Shown one piece after another: positions 1-13,594 of a DNA stretch of 64,000 nt. A program made the position numbers and the translations under genes. Source of the stretch: Conus ventricosus (lineage: Eukaryota > Mollusca > Gastropoda > Neogastropoda > Conidae). The stretch's first letter is position 1; every line of letters starts with the position of its first letter. Location: positions 92,363,652-92,427,651 of the forward strand of contig CM031607.1 of assembly GCA_018398815.1 (NCBI GenBank). Reading direction: 5' to 3'. The notes under the pieces were generated by a model. That model was not told the origin of the DNA. It saw only the letters and a list, made by a program, of their open reading frames with translations, and did not search any database.

Positions 1-1989
1 GGGAAATCAGTGTATCACATCCTGTCAGGGATTTTTTTCTCTATAACAAAACTATCTGTATCTGTGTAAAGTACTCTGGATCTGGATACGAGGGCTTAAA
101 GTAGTCATAAAGAAACTCTAACATTAAAAGCTTTGATAATTCTAAAACGGTAAACCCAATAAATACAGGTTTGTCCAATTTGACTTTCTTTTTTTTCATC
201 ATTATGCCAAAAAGCTGATCATGAAATCTTCTGAAGTCCTGTAATTAGGTTTTGAAGTCAGCTTAATTGCTTCGTTCTCTTTGGTGACCAATCTAACATC
301 TTTACGCTTGTGCGGATTCTCCATAGTCTTTCCGAAACAGCTGTTGTTCATCAGCTTGAAAAAGTCTTTTTCTGAAGCATCTGTGGATTTGGTTCTGAGA
401 TCAGTGTTCTTCATGATGTATGGTTTCATGAACTGTTCTTGATCAAAAGCGATTATACGATAAAACAGCTGTCAACTTCAAACCATGTCTTAAATAAAAT
501 TGTAGAAGTCTGTAATGACAGACATAATTTTTTTGCCTCGAAGATTAGGCACAAGTTTAGGCGGTTCTCTTGGATCCATCTTTAGACTTTCTGCTGCTAA
601 TGGATAGTCATTATGCAGGTCATGGAGTTCATGAGGATATTCTAAATCAACTTCTAGAATGTATCCACGCTGTTGATCTGGCGTCAAACTGCTTAACCAC
701 TTTAATGCCTTTTGAATATTTTTCGGATCACCGCCTGTGTACATTTTAAAGTTGCGTAATGGAAGCGATTGCGCCATAGCCCAACCATACAGATTGTTTG
801 CATCTAAATACATAAGATAGTTAGACTTTTTACTTGGATCATAGTCGTCCAAGTATTGTTGTTTGCTTTACAGTAATGATGCGACGCCATACTAATTCCT
901 CCACGCAATCCGTTTTCAATCATCTGAATCATTGGTAGGTCAGACAATAAATCAATCTGTACTCCAGTAAACTTTAAGAAAGCGTCCCAACTCATCCCGG
1001 GCGCAGAAATGTAATGCGCAGGATCTAGGCTATAATGTTTCATGCAGGTCTTTCTATATTTTCAAAGACGTCCGCCAACAAAACATGTATCTGCCATCAA
1101 GTAGGAGTCATGATAGTCTCCCATTGTTTTACACTCTAACTTTTGCCACGCATTCTTGAGCATGTGGTAATCAGAATCACTGATGTCCTTTCCTCTAAGA
1201 CTAGGAAAAGAACGCCGCTTTAGTGGAAGTGTATCTTCGCGTCAACTTTCCCCAACCTGTTAATGTACTCATAAGGGTAAACGCCCTTTCTAACAAGTGT
1301 TGGGTTCAAAATTATTCTTCCGTTATTGGCAGGCTATAAGGACATGCCATGTGACTCTACTGAACCCCTCATGTGTTGCATAGAGTCATAAAAGGACATT
1401 GTTTTCTAAAGTGAAACACATGTACTTTTCTGATGGACTCGTGCAATGCATGACCCCTGGAAGGCATCGTCCACTGCTTTCAGTATAAGATGAGAGTCGT
1501 AACCTCGCAAGTTATGAAAGAATACGGCAGCTTCCATGTCTTTGGTCTCCCAACTTTAGTTGAAGATTGCATTTACTGTGCGCCTGCTCCCCTCTGAAAC
1601 TTTCCACTAATGTGATCATGGGTCTCTTACTGTCGATGTGGCTTCCTCATGAGTTCTAAACCACAAATCCAACATGTGAAGGCTGAGTCTACTGTTCTTG
1701 GTTCTTCAGGGCGTCATTATGATTTCAGATAAATTCAGATTATTAGAAAGGCGATACGCACTTGCTGCATGCGTTCTAAGAAGTATTCAGCAGCATTAGG
1801 CCCTCTATCTAATTCTGGCTTGGCTTTGAATGTACGCCATCCGACCTGACAATAATGAAGGCAAATGAACAAAATCTGATGATTACTCATTAAGACTGTT
1901 TTTCGAATTGTATTTTGTGCGCCGATGGCCTTCCATAAGGGAACAATGAGTGATTCAAGTCTGGTAAACACATATGGAGGAATTGCCAT
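1..1989 (-). pseudogene. Protein-primed family B DNA polymerase, Maverick/Polinton type (broken, left-truncated)
   Basis: Read on the minus strand this is a type B DNA polymerase of the protein-primed class carried by Polinton/Maverick elements and related viruses. Motifs appear in the right order across several frames: an upstream segment at 1735-1989; a zinc-finger-like CxxC followed by a VRDH-like block at about 1560-1690; an exonuclease motif FHNLRGYDSHLI at about 1475-1540; DYHDSYLMAD at about 1090-1130; a PGMSWDAFLKFTG block at about 950-1010; palm motif A DANNLYGWAM at about 770-810; motif B NSCFGKTMEN at about 320-370; and motif C YTDTDS at about 50-70. At least three frame breaks (near 1060, 850 and 200) and an in-frame stop after motif C interrupt it. 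It normally copies the element DNA from a protein primer. No integrase, capsid genes or terminal repeats were recognised nearby. Breaks may be decay or assembly error; the family call is firm, the exact clade is not. Confidence 0.8.
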
Positions 1990-2472
1990 CCGTTAAGTTC
2001 TTAAAACTAACTTTAGATCCTGGTGGGGGCTTCGTAATTAGTTCTGTATTACAGTCAACTGGGACAATACAGTTTTTCATATGTTCACTCGCCGCTTTAA
2101 CAGATGGAATTCTTGTTCAACATTCTACTACAGAATTCTTGTTGTGCCATCTTTTGAAGTATGCTGCATTAGTTTACTCATTGTTCGTATCAATGAGTCA
2201 TGCGGTCAGCCCCGGCTGGAGAAACATCAGGAGTAAGTCAACAGGATTTTTGTCCTGGTTCGCAATTGTTGGGCTGTTCTTAGACACTTTAATCGGCAGT
2301 AGATTTGTTTCCTCATCCCATTGAATACATTTAACAGTTATTGGAATGTTTTGTTCTTCAACGATAATTTGACTAACACTAAACAGGAAAGGACCCCCAC
2401 TAAAGTTAGATCATTGATGTAAGGCTGATTAGAAGAGACTCTCTCTGCCACAGTAGCTTTTTTGGGGAGACG

Positions 2473-2667
2473 CTATAATGAAGCCTTGCAGACGAGGAGT
2501 GAGTACCACACCAAATAAAGCATTTGTTGTCTGAATTTCTTTATGTTAGAAACCTGCTCTTTTCTCTTACCAAACTCTCGAGGCAGTGGAATGTAAGACT
2601 TGCACACTCGGTCATACTTAGCCTGTTTCTTAATCTGATCCTCTAAAACTTCGCCCTCTGGACCCAA
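2473..2667 (-). pseudogene. Possible N-terminal extension or neighbouring fragment of the polymerase element
   Basis: A 64-codon minus-strand reading frame lies about 480 bp upstream (in minus-strand sense) of the polymerase core. It is rich in Lys, Gln and Arg, with a segment YDRVCKSYIPLP. Position and strand fit a piece of the same element, but I do not recognise a domain. Between it and the polymerase (1990-2472), minus-strand translation gives short hydrophilic pieces broken by stops. Confidence 0.2.
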
Positions 2668-5600
2668 CAGAGCCTCTCATTGTTGGGCTTCTACAGCGGG
2701 CAGCGTCAAACTGCGCAAGCCAGTTGGTCTGCCCAAAACGGGCGTTAAGTCATTTTTACAAAGAATAAACCTGAAGTTTAGTTAGACCAGACTTCTAGAT
2801 TTTCTTCCTATTTATTGTTTATATCAGTCGATTAAACAGCAAACATTACTTTCACGGGCGGGTTATTGTTCGTTTACTTGGAACTGAGAAATAGCATGTA
2901 CAAACGCTTGCCAGCAGTTTGCTGGATCACTGACTTCTTAAATCAATATCATTTAAAGCTCTTGACAAACGCTCTTTCTCGAGATTCCTTCAAAACAATT
3001 CGTCTGGTCCTTCAATATACTATTAGCAGTTGAGTTTCTTTTCTAACTCAAAATATTTAGTTAAATTAAAAAAAAAAAAATTAATCCGAATCAATATCAC
3101 CGGTCTTTTTTGTGCTTGGACTCATAAACTAATGTTTAAACCCATTTTGGCGTTCGTTAATGTGAGTGTTTCGACAGAGTATAAACGTTTCGTTTACTTT
3201 TTTTAACAGCATTCCTTTTTTATTGCCCTCCGGCGTCTGGTGTTGAGAAAAAGGGTGTCCTCGCTTTCTTTGAAGATCAAACTTTTGTCTTTGTAGTCAT
3301 CAAAATCGAGCCTGTAAACGATTAATTCCTTCATCCGTGATGTTTGAGTCAACTAGCGCTTTATTTATTATCAGTTTGAAGGAACTAAGTTTAGCTGTAT
3401 TAGTTGAACATAGCTGTGTGCTTTTGGAGTTAGTTTTTTAAATTTTTGCCAGCCGCACTTACAGCTAATGAACACCAGGCCAAGAGACTAAAGACAAAGC
3501 GCCTAGAGGTAAAGCTGCGGGTGCGCCAACACCTGTTGCTAAGAGACCAACACTAGTCCCTGACTGATAGAGCACTTATAGTGATGTTCAGTATTAACAT
3601 AGTAACAGCCATTAAAGGAGGCAGAATACCTTCGTTTGGTATTTGCTGTATTTGAAAGGTCCTTGCTCAGTTTTTGTTGCATATGAGTAATGTTGTTAAT
3701 TGAAGGTTTAATGTTAGGGCTTTCTACTTTCACTGTGTATGGCGACTCTGGCGTGTAGGGCACTTTGGATAAACGGACCAGACATGCTTTTTAAAATGAA
3801 AAAATAATTTAGTAATGTATATCTTTTAATCTGCTTTTCTTGATATTCAGCGGGCGCATCATATATATAAAAAACAAATGTACATTAAGCGGTTTTATCG
3901 GCTTCTTCTTCTTTACAATTACGAATGTTATTACAGTCTCTCACAGTCTCTCCCGCGTCCATGCAACTGAGTATCCTCTGTTGACCTTAGTCAATCCATA
4001 ACCATATTTCGTTGTTAAATAATCATCACGACTACATGGTGAAGATGTAAATCTTTGACACAAGGTCAACTGTTGGATTTCTACACTCCCGCATCCAAAC
4101 AGTTTTCTATTTCATCAAAATGCTGATAAAGTTTAAAGCCTGCTAGCGTAGATTTGGTTAGGACTACCCTCAATCGAACATTGTACTTTCGTTATTTTAG
4201 GATTAATAAACTTTTCATTCCTCTTTTGAAACGGTCTTCTCTTCACACAGCAATAACATACCTTTAAGCGATCTTGCTGCGCCACTAAAAACTAAAATTC
4301 CATATAGTGTTGCCTGCTTCTGGGATATGTTGTATGATGAATCACTCTTTCGTCCTCATATATTGCTAATTTGACTATATTGTTTCTCAATCAGCCTTGC
4401 TAAATTAGAGGTTGCTAACAACGTCAAAACTCTAACGAGATGTCAGAAATGCTGTACTTTGCTTCGGTGTCTGATGATTTGATAACGCGGTTTGTATTCA
4501 TTAAAAGTTAGTTCATAGACAATCTGTCTTTTATGCTCCTTGAAAGTACGGTGCATGCGCTTTTAACAAAACTCAAAATCTAGGGGATGGAAAAGCGATT
4601 TCCTACGCAAAGTTTACAGCTGCATACTTTTTATCCGGTATTTAGTATCTGCGGGCGCCTAATTCTATGTTTTAGTGCTTCTTCAATTTTCGATTCTTGA
4701 AACGCAAGATCAGCCCTTCTACAGGGTAGCCATAGATCAGATTAGGTTAAAAATATGTCTGCATTGTGTAAAGAAAAATATCTTGCCCATCCAAGTTTAT
4801 AGAAATTTTCTTAACGATTGCCCGTCCAGATTCTGGACACACTGTCCTGGTTGTCATGTCTGTTGTTTGACGCGAGTTATATTTTGCAAGTAGGAACGCG
4901 CAGGCCTGGCACAATCACTTCATCTGCTCATAGGTCCGGAAATTTGACAGTAAGATTTTGATCCGCATCAATAGTGATGGATTATTTGGGAAACAGTATA
5001 TTTCCGCTTATTTCCCTTAACGCCAAAGGAGCTCTTTCAGTCTTCTATGCGGGTCAAGAAATCGGCCTTATGCTTTTGACATGTATTTCTAAAACAAAAT
5101 ACAAAGTTAATTATTAAGAAACATGGCACGGCATTGAAGATGAAGATTATGATGTTTTAGTCCTGGAGACGACCTGGTGGAAATGACTCCTTTGAATTAC
5201 ACATCGCTCGGGGCTCTCTGTGCGAGGTTTGTGAATAAAACCAAGAAAGTAAGGTCAGATCATTATACCAAAGTTTAGGCAAGAACTCCCGATTATAGAC
5301 CTATGATTTTGAAGTAAAAGAATGACCCTTGTGTTTGTGAGGGAGGACCAAGGACTTGTTCAGTTACATCTAAACAGACTCTTCACAGTTTTAACGTAGA
5401 GGCACAATTACGACAAAGGCTCAGTGTGAGCGATCAAACTCGCACTTGGCATTACTTAACCCAAAATTGATAGGGATGCAGTTGCTAAACTTCAAAACAC
5501 ACTACAAGAACTCCAAACAGATACAATGCAAAACTTGGACCTTAAAGAATTAAATCAACCGGCAGAGGAATTAATAAATTGCAATAGAAGCAGAACCAGT

Positions 5601-8600
5601 TTTTCAGAAGAAACAGCATTTAAGACTACTACACGACTCACCGCTAACTCAAATGCGAGCAATAGGGCCCTTGGATCATGCTTTTTCTTTAAGACCCCTT
5701 ATTAGAGGCGAATTAACACCCCCAAATATCGCAAAACTGGTTGAACTAGATGCGCCTATAAAAGAGAAAAAGAAAAACTCGTTGAGGCCTGATGACTCAA
5801 CTTAGGGCCTTGATATTAAAGAAAGGGCATAACCAAAGGACATAAAAAGATCATGAACAAGAAAGATCAGCAAGTCTGAAGCGTTTGTATTATAACCGAC
5901 GACAATACGAACTCAAGTGAGCAGAATAGGAGAAAATAGCCAAAGAATTTTAAATGAAGGACACACGCTAGCAGAAAGAGAATAAGAACACTGTTTAGAG
6001 CAGCAAAGGAGTCATCATTAGCAGGTTTATAACGGCCTTATAGGCATTTGCAATAAGTACACTGTGTTGGGATATTACAGGCGGCGGTGGTCAAAGTCCA
6101 GTAGTGCCTCACCACTCGCCTCCACCTGATAAATCATGGGTAAAAAAAACAGCTTGATCACCCTGCCGGATTTTATTAAAAAAATTAGCCGGTAAAAGCT
6201 ATAGGGACTCTTTCCGGGTATAGTATGGGGTGTTGTTAGCTGGCTTTTGTCTACTGCAAGCAAAGTAGTTGGCTTTATGGTCCCGAGCACTTATGGACAT
6301 TAGTCTCTTAATTAGTAGGCTAGGTTAATTTTTAGTAAGATAACGACAAGTAATCCTAGGGCCAGTTTAATCCAAGAACAAGCGCTGTCTTTTCATATCA
6401 TAGGGCATCGCGAACAGAGTCCGCGTCTCTCAACGGTCTTCGGGCTTTGGGCCCGGGGATTGGATGACTTATTCTTGGGGGGTCAATCTTGTTTTTTTAC
6501 TGCTTGCATTATTACTGCTCAGAATTTATGTCGTTTAGTCCAACCTTCTGTTATTTCCTGCAACAAGAAATTTCATTGTTGTACGTATTATAGTTCCTAC
6601 TGGAGTCTGAGGCTCCGAAGGGTTAGCAAGTTGTATAAACAGTGCCAACAGCAAGTCTACTTTTGATCTTGCGCGTATTGTAAAACATCTTGGTACCTTT
6701 TTTATACTTGAAGGTAAATCAACAGTGAATTAATTGGGATCCTCCTAAAATTTGCTAAGTATTGTTTTTGTTGCATCAAAGCCAGTAGCTAAGGATCAGT
6801 TAAGCTTCGATCTTGCCTGTGCTTGTGGAACCTAGCAAACACAAACGTAAGTACGAATATGAGTCATTTATTAGTTCTATTCCTGCTTTAGTTACGGCCC
6901 TTTGGAAGTTGTCTAAGATAAATGTTTGTCCCAATGGCTGTTTTATTGCTTCATGCTCTATGGACCGAGGTGAACATAGTGCCTTGGAGAGAACGATGGT
7001 GTAAGAGGGATTCCAGACATAGTTATATTTTTCTTGTGCACGCCCAATAATAAGGGGTGCTACGCATGATTAGATCCGACTTTAGTCTAAAGTCTGTCTT
7101 GATGCTTAATATTCGAATTCGTATACAGATTCTTTCAAAAGCCTTCATGTCTATTCTGTTGCTGAATTGATTAAACGTTTGTCATTAGGTATAATGGTGC
7201 TTGCACGTTCAGTCAAAATACGTCTGAAGGTGTAATAAAAATGAAATCTGTACATGACCTCACCAAAGATCAGGATGATTTAAATGATTCGCATCCGACA
7301 TCCCACACCCCGTTGATGCACACAACACCGCTAGTTGTAACTGGTTCTGATAAAAACTGCACTCGGATGACTAAACCACCACTTTTGCGATTGTTATTCT
7401 TTTTTAAGGGGGGGTGGTTAAGAAATCCTGCTTAATGACAGTGCTCACCTATTTTATGAAAAGTGTTAGTCTGGGTCCCAGGCAATGTCAAGGGTGTCAG
7501 TAGTTATATTTTTTAAGCTCGTAGTGCGGCCCAACCCAGAATATTTTGCCATCAGTATATTTAAATGCACTCATTTTTATTTCGTTTTAAAACTGTTCTG
7601 TAACAATAACAACCCAAGACCGTCCTTCGTTTTTAGAAACATGCTATTGATACGAATGCGGACCAGAACGGTCGCGCTCCATGAAATATTCTACAAAGTC
7701 GATATGGTTTAATATAAGCAAAGCCAAGGAGAATAATAAGGTTCTAAAAGTTGGACCAAAACAGTGGCCAAGTTAGCCGTTAACCCTACTGTGGTTTATT
7801 ACGGGTTTTGTGCTCACTAAAAGAAGCAATGAGTACCTTCGACATTACTCTTCAAACTTAACAATGCAAATCTAAAACCATGTTAAACATTCAAGCCTGA
7901 AGAAGAAGGGGTTACCTATTATGATAAAGAGCTAGCCCTAAAATGTTTAGGCTTTTGCAGCTGACAATTATAGATATAGAGTTACACCAAACAAAATACT
8001 TATGAGGAGAGAGACAATCCGCTCGATTTGCATTACATTCATTACTCTTGTTCATTTGGATGAGCTGAGCACTGATGAATGAAAAACTTATATGATGGAG
8101 GCCCTCAACTGTTTTAAGAGCTCTTCCATCAGGAAAGCTGCATATTGCGATATGAAATTATACAATTCCCTATAATTTACAGTTTAAAAGATTCGTTTGT
8201 GGAAAGGGTGGATCATTTAATATAAAAAATGCAGACAAAGCGGGGGAAAGTTGTAAAATGTGATAACCTGCCATTGTTTTGGAATTAAAAAATTAGTTGA
8301 CTAAAACATGTCGCGTGGGCCCAGCCGAACCGTGGATACATTGCGCCTTGTAAGGTGTATAGCTTAGAATATAAAAGACCTTGCAGACGTTGCGGACTTT
8401 CGAACAGAACGGTGAGATAGGCGCTTTGTATGTTTTTAGTACACTAAAGATTGTGATTATAACGTTAAAGAGGTTGCCGAACAAAAAGTTTCCTAACCTA
8501 GAACAACTACGCAATGTAGAGACGCAAATAATGTGGCCAGTATGAATATAAAACTAGTTCGAAAACCTGACCTCAAATGGCACTTAGATCCATTATTGAA

Positions 8601-9840
8601 TGGGAATAAAATTAGAAATCATAAGCCATTTACATTTTTTAGCCGCAAAAAAAAGTTAGAAAGCATCAAAGCTGGCCCCTTTACATGTAAGTCTTATGCC
8701 GGACGACAATAGTCGGAAAGAGATGAAATAACGCCGTATGGGGAAAAAACAGTAATCTCCACAGAGAGAAGAAAACGGTTTTAGAGGACAATCTTCTACA
8801 AAATTACAGTTCAATCCAAGAGAAAATAGGGAGACACGATCACAATAATATTGCAAATTTCGGTCTTTAAAGATGTGGAGAGAGAGGGATGGGGATGTGG
8901 GCGTTTGTGACGACTTATCAATAAGGAATTAATTTAGCTGGCAAAACTTAGAGTTAAACGCCTAAAGTTACTCATCGTCGTTCTTCACCAATGGTGAGGA
9001 TATTAAGGGTCATAAACAAGCAGCAAAATCAATGTGGACTTAAATAGAAACAATTCTTACATGAACTGAATAGGAATTAATCTTACACATTTAGGTCTCA
9101 GTAGGATTTTAATTATACTGAACAAGTTCTAAACAGAGAGTTTGATTAAACATAATAACTATTCAGATTAAATTCTGTTATAAAACCTATGGAGCAGTTA
9201 AACTTTATGACAAAACCCTCATTGTTCATTAAATTTGTGGACAAACTGGTTGTGGAAAAAAACAATATTTATCCTAAACCAGTTAAAAAAAAAACAGTTT
9301 TATCGTTATAATTTTAATTCATAATTGTGATTTTCAGTCCACATTAAATGCGAACAAAGCATATCATGATAGAAAGGTTTATTGGACAGTGATACATATT
9401 TTTAGTTTGATCCCAGCAATAAACTGAGTGAATGTCTAGAACTCATTTTATAAATTGTTTGAGGGAAACGCAGGACGTATTAATTATAGATGATGTTTTA
9501 GCAGACAAAAGGACATAGTTAAAAAGAGAAACACTTTGTCCGAAACTAGCTTTCGTGGAAGATGCGCTAGGAATACGTGTGTGGATTTTATGTCAAATAT
9601 ATAACACAGTATTTAAATGGACTTTAGTAGAGCAGTTAAAGGAACTGTTAGTTATATTTCACATGAAAGACAGAGACGCAATTGATGTGAATGTATGCGC
9701 AAGAAAATGATTGTATTGAAAATGATCAGAAAAACCCTGGATTAAGCAAAACACTGAAATCTGAAAAGTTTAGTAAATTAGTATTGAAAAACGGATAATC
9801 CTACACAGTATGTTTGTTTGTAGGGTTTACAAGGAGAGAA
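2668..9840. other. AT-rich stretch without a recognisable gene
   Basis: No open frame exceeds about 85 codons and none of the translated pieces matches a family I know. The plus-strand piece at about 5460-5800 (Lys/Gln/Leu-rich, broken) and a 55-codon plus-strand frame at 8542-8709 look protein-like but are unassigned. Short homopolymers occur (A-run at 3069-3079). The stretch could be the decayed remainder of the Polinton-type element to its left, but no capsid, protease, ATPase or integrase motif was seen. Confidence 0.35.
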
Positions 9841-9855
9841 AATGCTAAATCAATT

Positions 9856-9899
9856 CTGACTCAAAACGCTCGAAATGGTTGAGAGCGGTTTTGAGTCAG
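9856..9899. repeat. Hairpin: 16-bp inverted repeat
   Basis: CTGACTCAAAACGCTC is followed after about 11 bases by its near-perfect reverse complement (one extra G), giving a strong stem-loop. It sits at the boundary between the AT-rich stretch on the left and the G/T-biased stretch on the right, so it may mark an element end. Function unknown. Confidence 0.55.
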
Positions 9900-12800
9900 G
9901 TTGGTATTTATCAGTTCTCTGCTAGTTAAGGGGCTGGGAATAAGACATACAATATTCTTGAATTCACTCTTCACGTGTTGAAGGGATGGACGCGGAGGTT
10001 GGATTCGTTCCGATTGTTACCCTTTTGCTTACTTCGGTTCTACACCAGAGAAGGCGGGCCGGATATCGGTTGTTGTTGGTGTTGTCAAGTCTGTGGTTGT
10101 TGTGGTAAAATTGTCGTGTGTTGCACGAGCAAACCAAACTAGTTCCGTTGGTCCGGGTGTCAGCGATGCGGAGGGCTTACGCTGCTCATTGACCAATCGC
10201 CTGTTTTGTGGTTGTGAGTAGAGTTCGTGATTCCGACCAGGACGAATGCGTGAAGGGTAGCTTCACTTCGGTCCTGGTGTTCGTCGGAGAGGACGCCGCC
10301 TTGTGTTGCGCGGCGGGCAATGCGCCGTTAGTTGAGTAGTGACTTCGAGTATAGTTGGGCCAGGTCCACATCGGGTATGGTGTGCCCTTGGCTGTGCCCG
10401 GGTTCTGTGTCGTCTTCGTTGGCAGCCCTTGTAGCCAGTTGTAGAACTGGTGTGGTTGGTCTCGTCTGTCTGTCCAGTTTGGTGATCCGTTATGTTCACG
10501 GTGGTGTTGTTCGTCATGGTATTTCTTGTATTATGGCGAGTTTGTACTGTGGTTGTCTCATGTTGTGATTAGTTGTATTGTGTTTCATTGCGTACGTATA
10601 CTGGTGGTCTGGTATGAGTAGTTTCTTGGTTTCGTGGTGGGAATTTGTGGTCAGCCGGTTTGTGTTGTAACCCTCTTCTGTATATTCTGTGAGTAGTGTA
10701 CATGGTGGTTCCTGAGTTCGATTGTCATTGTGACAGTTTGGCACAGACAATGTGGGTTCGATATAATTAAACCGTGATTAACGAGTGGTGTGAGATATTG
10801 GTAGTGATTAGTTCATGTAAATTTCCGGGGGGTCCGTAAGAAGGTAATTACGAGTTGCATTTTTTAGGATCATAGTATGAGTCAGGTGCAGATGTGTCTG
10901 CGTGAATCGTAAAGGGATTGAGCACAATATCATTTGTAAATAGTAGTTCGTTGAAATTGATTAACGATTTCGGAAGTTGACCTGCACAGCATTGGGATCG
11001 GTTGACGTGCCAGTAGGGCCAAGGCTGATTTGTGGTAAGAAGTGGTTTATACTGGAGTACGGTCGTTACAAGGTCACATATATGGTGTCTTTTCACTTTC
11101 GTTACGAGTCATGGTTCTCGACGCGGAGTTTGTTCGCGTGCGTGCAGACTGTGTATCTGTGACCGTTAACGCGTTTGGTACAGGGGAAGTTGAGTCCCTA
11201 TGGTTAGAAGTTTTTTTTTTTTTTTAAAAGGTAAATGACATTTCGTACACCAGGCCGGGGTTTTAGTTGTTTGTGACAGAATAGGGGTGGCGGAAAGATA
11301 ATTTAGGTTGTAGGAGGGACAGTCCCAATATGCATTTTAGTAGTCGGAAAGAAGGGTAAGGTAAGTTTAAGGCGGGTTTAGTCAGCAGTTGATAGAATAA
11401 AGACGGAGGATGTACAGCATGTAATCATGTATGAAGTAGGTTGTGTAGGCATAACAAGGATTATCCACTGGGTTATCTGACAAGAGATGACATGAGAGTG
11501 GTGGTGCTGGTGGAAATTTTGGCGAAAAAAAAATCATGTGTTGATAAAGGATTATACTTGCCAGTGCAAGAGGGTAAGATGTGAAGGATTGTGGCTGCGA
11601 GCGTTCTCTTGTCATGAACTGCCCGGTAGAACTGTGAAACTGCTAAAAAGTGATAGTTTTTTTTTTATTTTTTTGAGAGATGTGTATTACTACTGATTAC
11701 ATGTGGAACATTTCCTTGTGAAATTGCCATTTCTAGTTTTATTTAGTATTTTTAAGGGGGCCATTGGAGTCGTGTTGGCTTGTTAGATTGGAGATCATTT
11801 TCCGAGAAATGTGTGCGAGTCATAATTCATAAGTAATAGGTAGATTGGCTCGGAGAGAATATTGTTTTACTGTGTTGTAAAGGATGGCCAGGGGGAATGG
11901 ATCTGGATAACCCCAAAGTAACGGGTTATGGGGGGTGTATTCGAAAATTCAAGTGGTCACTCTCATTCCGAGGGTGGGAGGTAGGCAAGGGATGATGGAG
12001 AGTTAAGTTTTAACGGTAGCCAATGGGCCTTGATGTCGGGTGTAGCCCATTACCCAAGTTTTTCAAAGGTGGCCTACAGTTGTGTCAGCAGGTATCCTGC
12101 TTCCTTCTTGCCGAGGTTGGGGCCAGATCACCGCAGTCTGCTGCCGCGTGCTGGCAGGTGAGCGGCGGCGCCGGCGTGTCGTTACTGCTGCTCTTCCGGG
12201 TGAGGTGAGACCACCCAGTCCGGTTTTTGCGTCTGCGAGGCGGCTCTCTCCCTGCTACTGGTGCTCTTCCGGGAGTTGTCCGGCACCTGTGCCTCTTCTT
12301 GAGCAGGCGTCTGTGAGGGGGTGCTGCACCGGCTTTTCTTCACCCTCAGGGTCCGGCGGGGCCTTCCAGAGGAGGAGGAGGAAGTCCCTCGAGCCCCGGT
12401 GATCGTCGGAGCGGGCGTCTGGTGTGCGTTGGGTATCGTGCCCAGCGCGGTGAGAGGAGTCAGGGACTGCGGGAAGCCACGGTAGGTAGCCGGGGTTGTA
12501 GAGTTTTTCGGAGGGGGAAGGGGTCGACCCGCGGGGAGCACGGTCAGCGACGGGGTGCAGAGTCTTCCAGGGAGGTGGTGTCAGCTGAGAGGAGCCACAT
12601 ACAGCGGCCGAGGACTGGCGCTTTCGGGTGGGAGGGTTGTCCCGTGGTTATGGTAGAAGGGGTTTTGTAGCGTTAGGCAGTAGGGTTAAGGGAGCTAGCT
12701 ACTACTCCTTTTGGGACGTATGTGCAGCAGGTGTAGGGTACTTGTTGTTGCTCCCTAGGGAGCAGTAGTAAGTGACCAGTAACGGTAGTGGTCCCGGGTC

Positions 12801-12990
12801 AAAGAGAAGGGTGGGTCCTGGGAGAGGTGTGGGTGGGTAGTAGTTTAGATATTAGAGATCCCATGGGTTTGTCCTTTCCCCAGTAGTTAGCCACACGTGT
12901 GCGGGTATCTCTGCGTCCCAGGTCGCAGAGATATACCGCAATCTGGTGCTTTAGCATACGATTGGGTTCTCAGGGTCGTCAAGGGTTGTG
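9900..12990. other. G/T-biased stretch of unknown nature
   Basis: From about 9960 the plus strand becomes strongly G+T rich (runs such as GGTTGTTGTTGGTG). The minus strand therefore translates to Thr/Pro/Asn/His-rich pieces of 60-119 codons, the longest at 12182-12541 (Pro/Ser/Arg-rich). Such frames follow from the base bias and carry no domain I recognise. Sub-stretch 12080-12600 is GC-rich. The sharp change in composition suggests a separate inserted element, possibly an LTR retrotransposon body. Confidence 0.35.
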
Positions 12991-13180
12991 TGGGTCAGTG
13001 GGATACTGGTGTGTGGGCTGGTGGTGGACGTGAGTTGTGGAGCCATCATCGTGTGTGTGTGAAATAAATAAGTGCGCATGATTGTTAAGCTGTGTTAGTT
13101 GTGCGGTGTTGTCTGCTCTCTAGTGTGTAATAGGACGTGGGTAGGAGGTGGTAGGCGTCGGCGTAGCGGACCGTGACACT
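12680..13180. repeat. Possible LTR-like segment
   Basis: On the minus strand this begins TGTCACGG at about 13178, a start reminiscent of Ty3/gypsy-type LTRs. On the plus strand it contains an AATAAA-like signal (GAAATAAATAA at about 13060) followed by a T/G-rich downstream part. No matching second LTR, primer-binding site or polyprotein was found inside the window, so this is tentative. The right half recurs at 36060-36212 as part of the repeated block. Confidence 0.2.
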
Positions 13181-13519
13181 GCAAAGTTTGGATTGAGGGG
13201 AGGAGAGAGGGAGGAGAGTTTGAAGATGGAGAAACTGGGAAAATAAATTAAAAAAAAAAAGTTCAGATCTGAAAATCTTCTCATGCTGCATAAGGGAACA
13301 ACACCCATCGCAATCCCTTTGAAGGCAGTAATATTTGTATTGTTAGGTTTCCTTATGGGAGCAAAACATACCCACTTGGTTACTGTTTACTATTTATTAT
13401 ATATGTATACATGTTTTATTTCTTTTTTTAACCAGTTTCTTATACTATCCTATCTATCTATGTATTATTCCAACACACAGCGAGGGTGGCATACAGGCGA
13501 ATACCTGACGTTTAGGCGG

Positions 13520-13562
13520 CAGTTTCAGTTTCATCAAGAAAATGGTCATTGCGTGGGACTAA

Positions 13563-13594
<32 letters not shown>

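Noticed and set aside
12182..12541. Minus-strand 119-codon Pro/Ser/Arg-rich frame as a retroviral Gag or integrase tail
   Set aside because: No recognisable domain or zinc knuckle; composition alone explains it.
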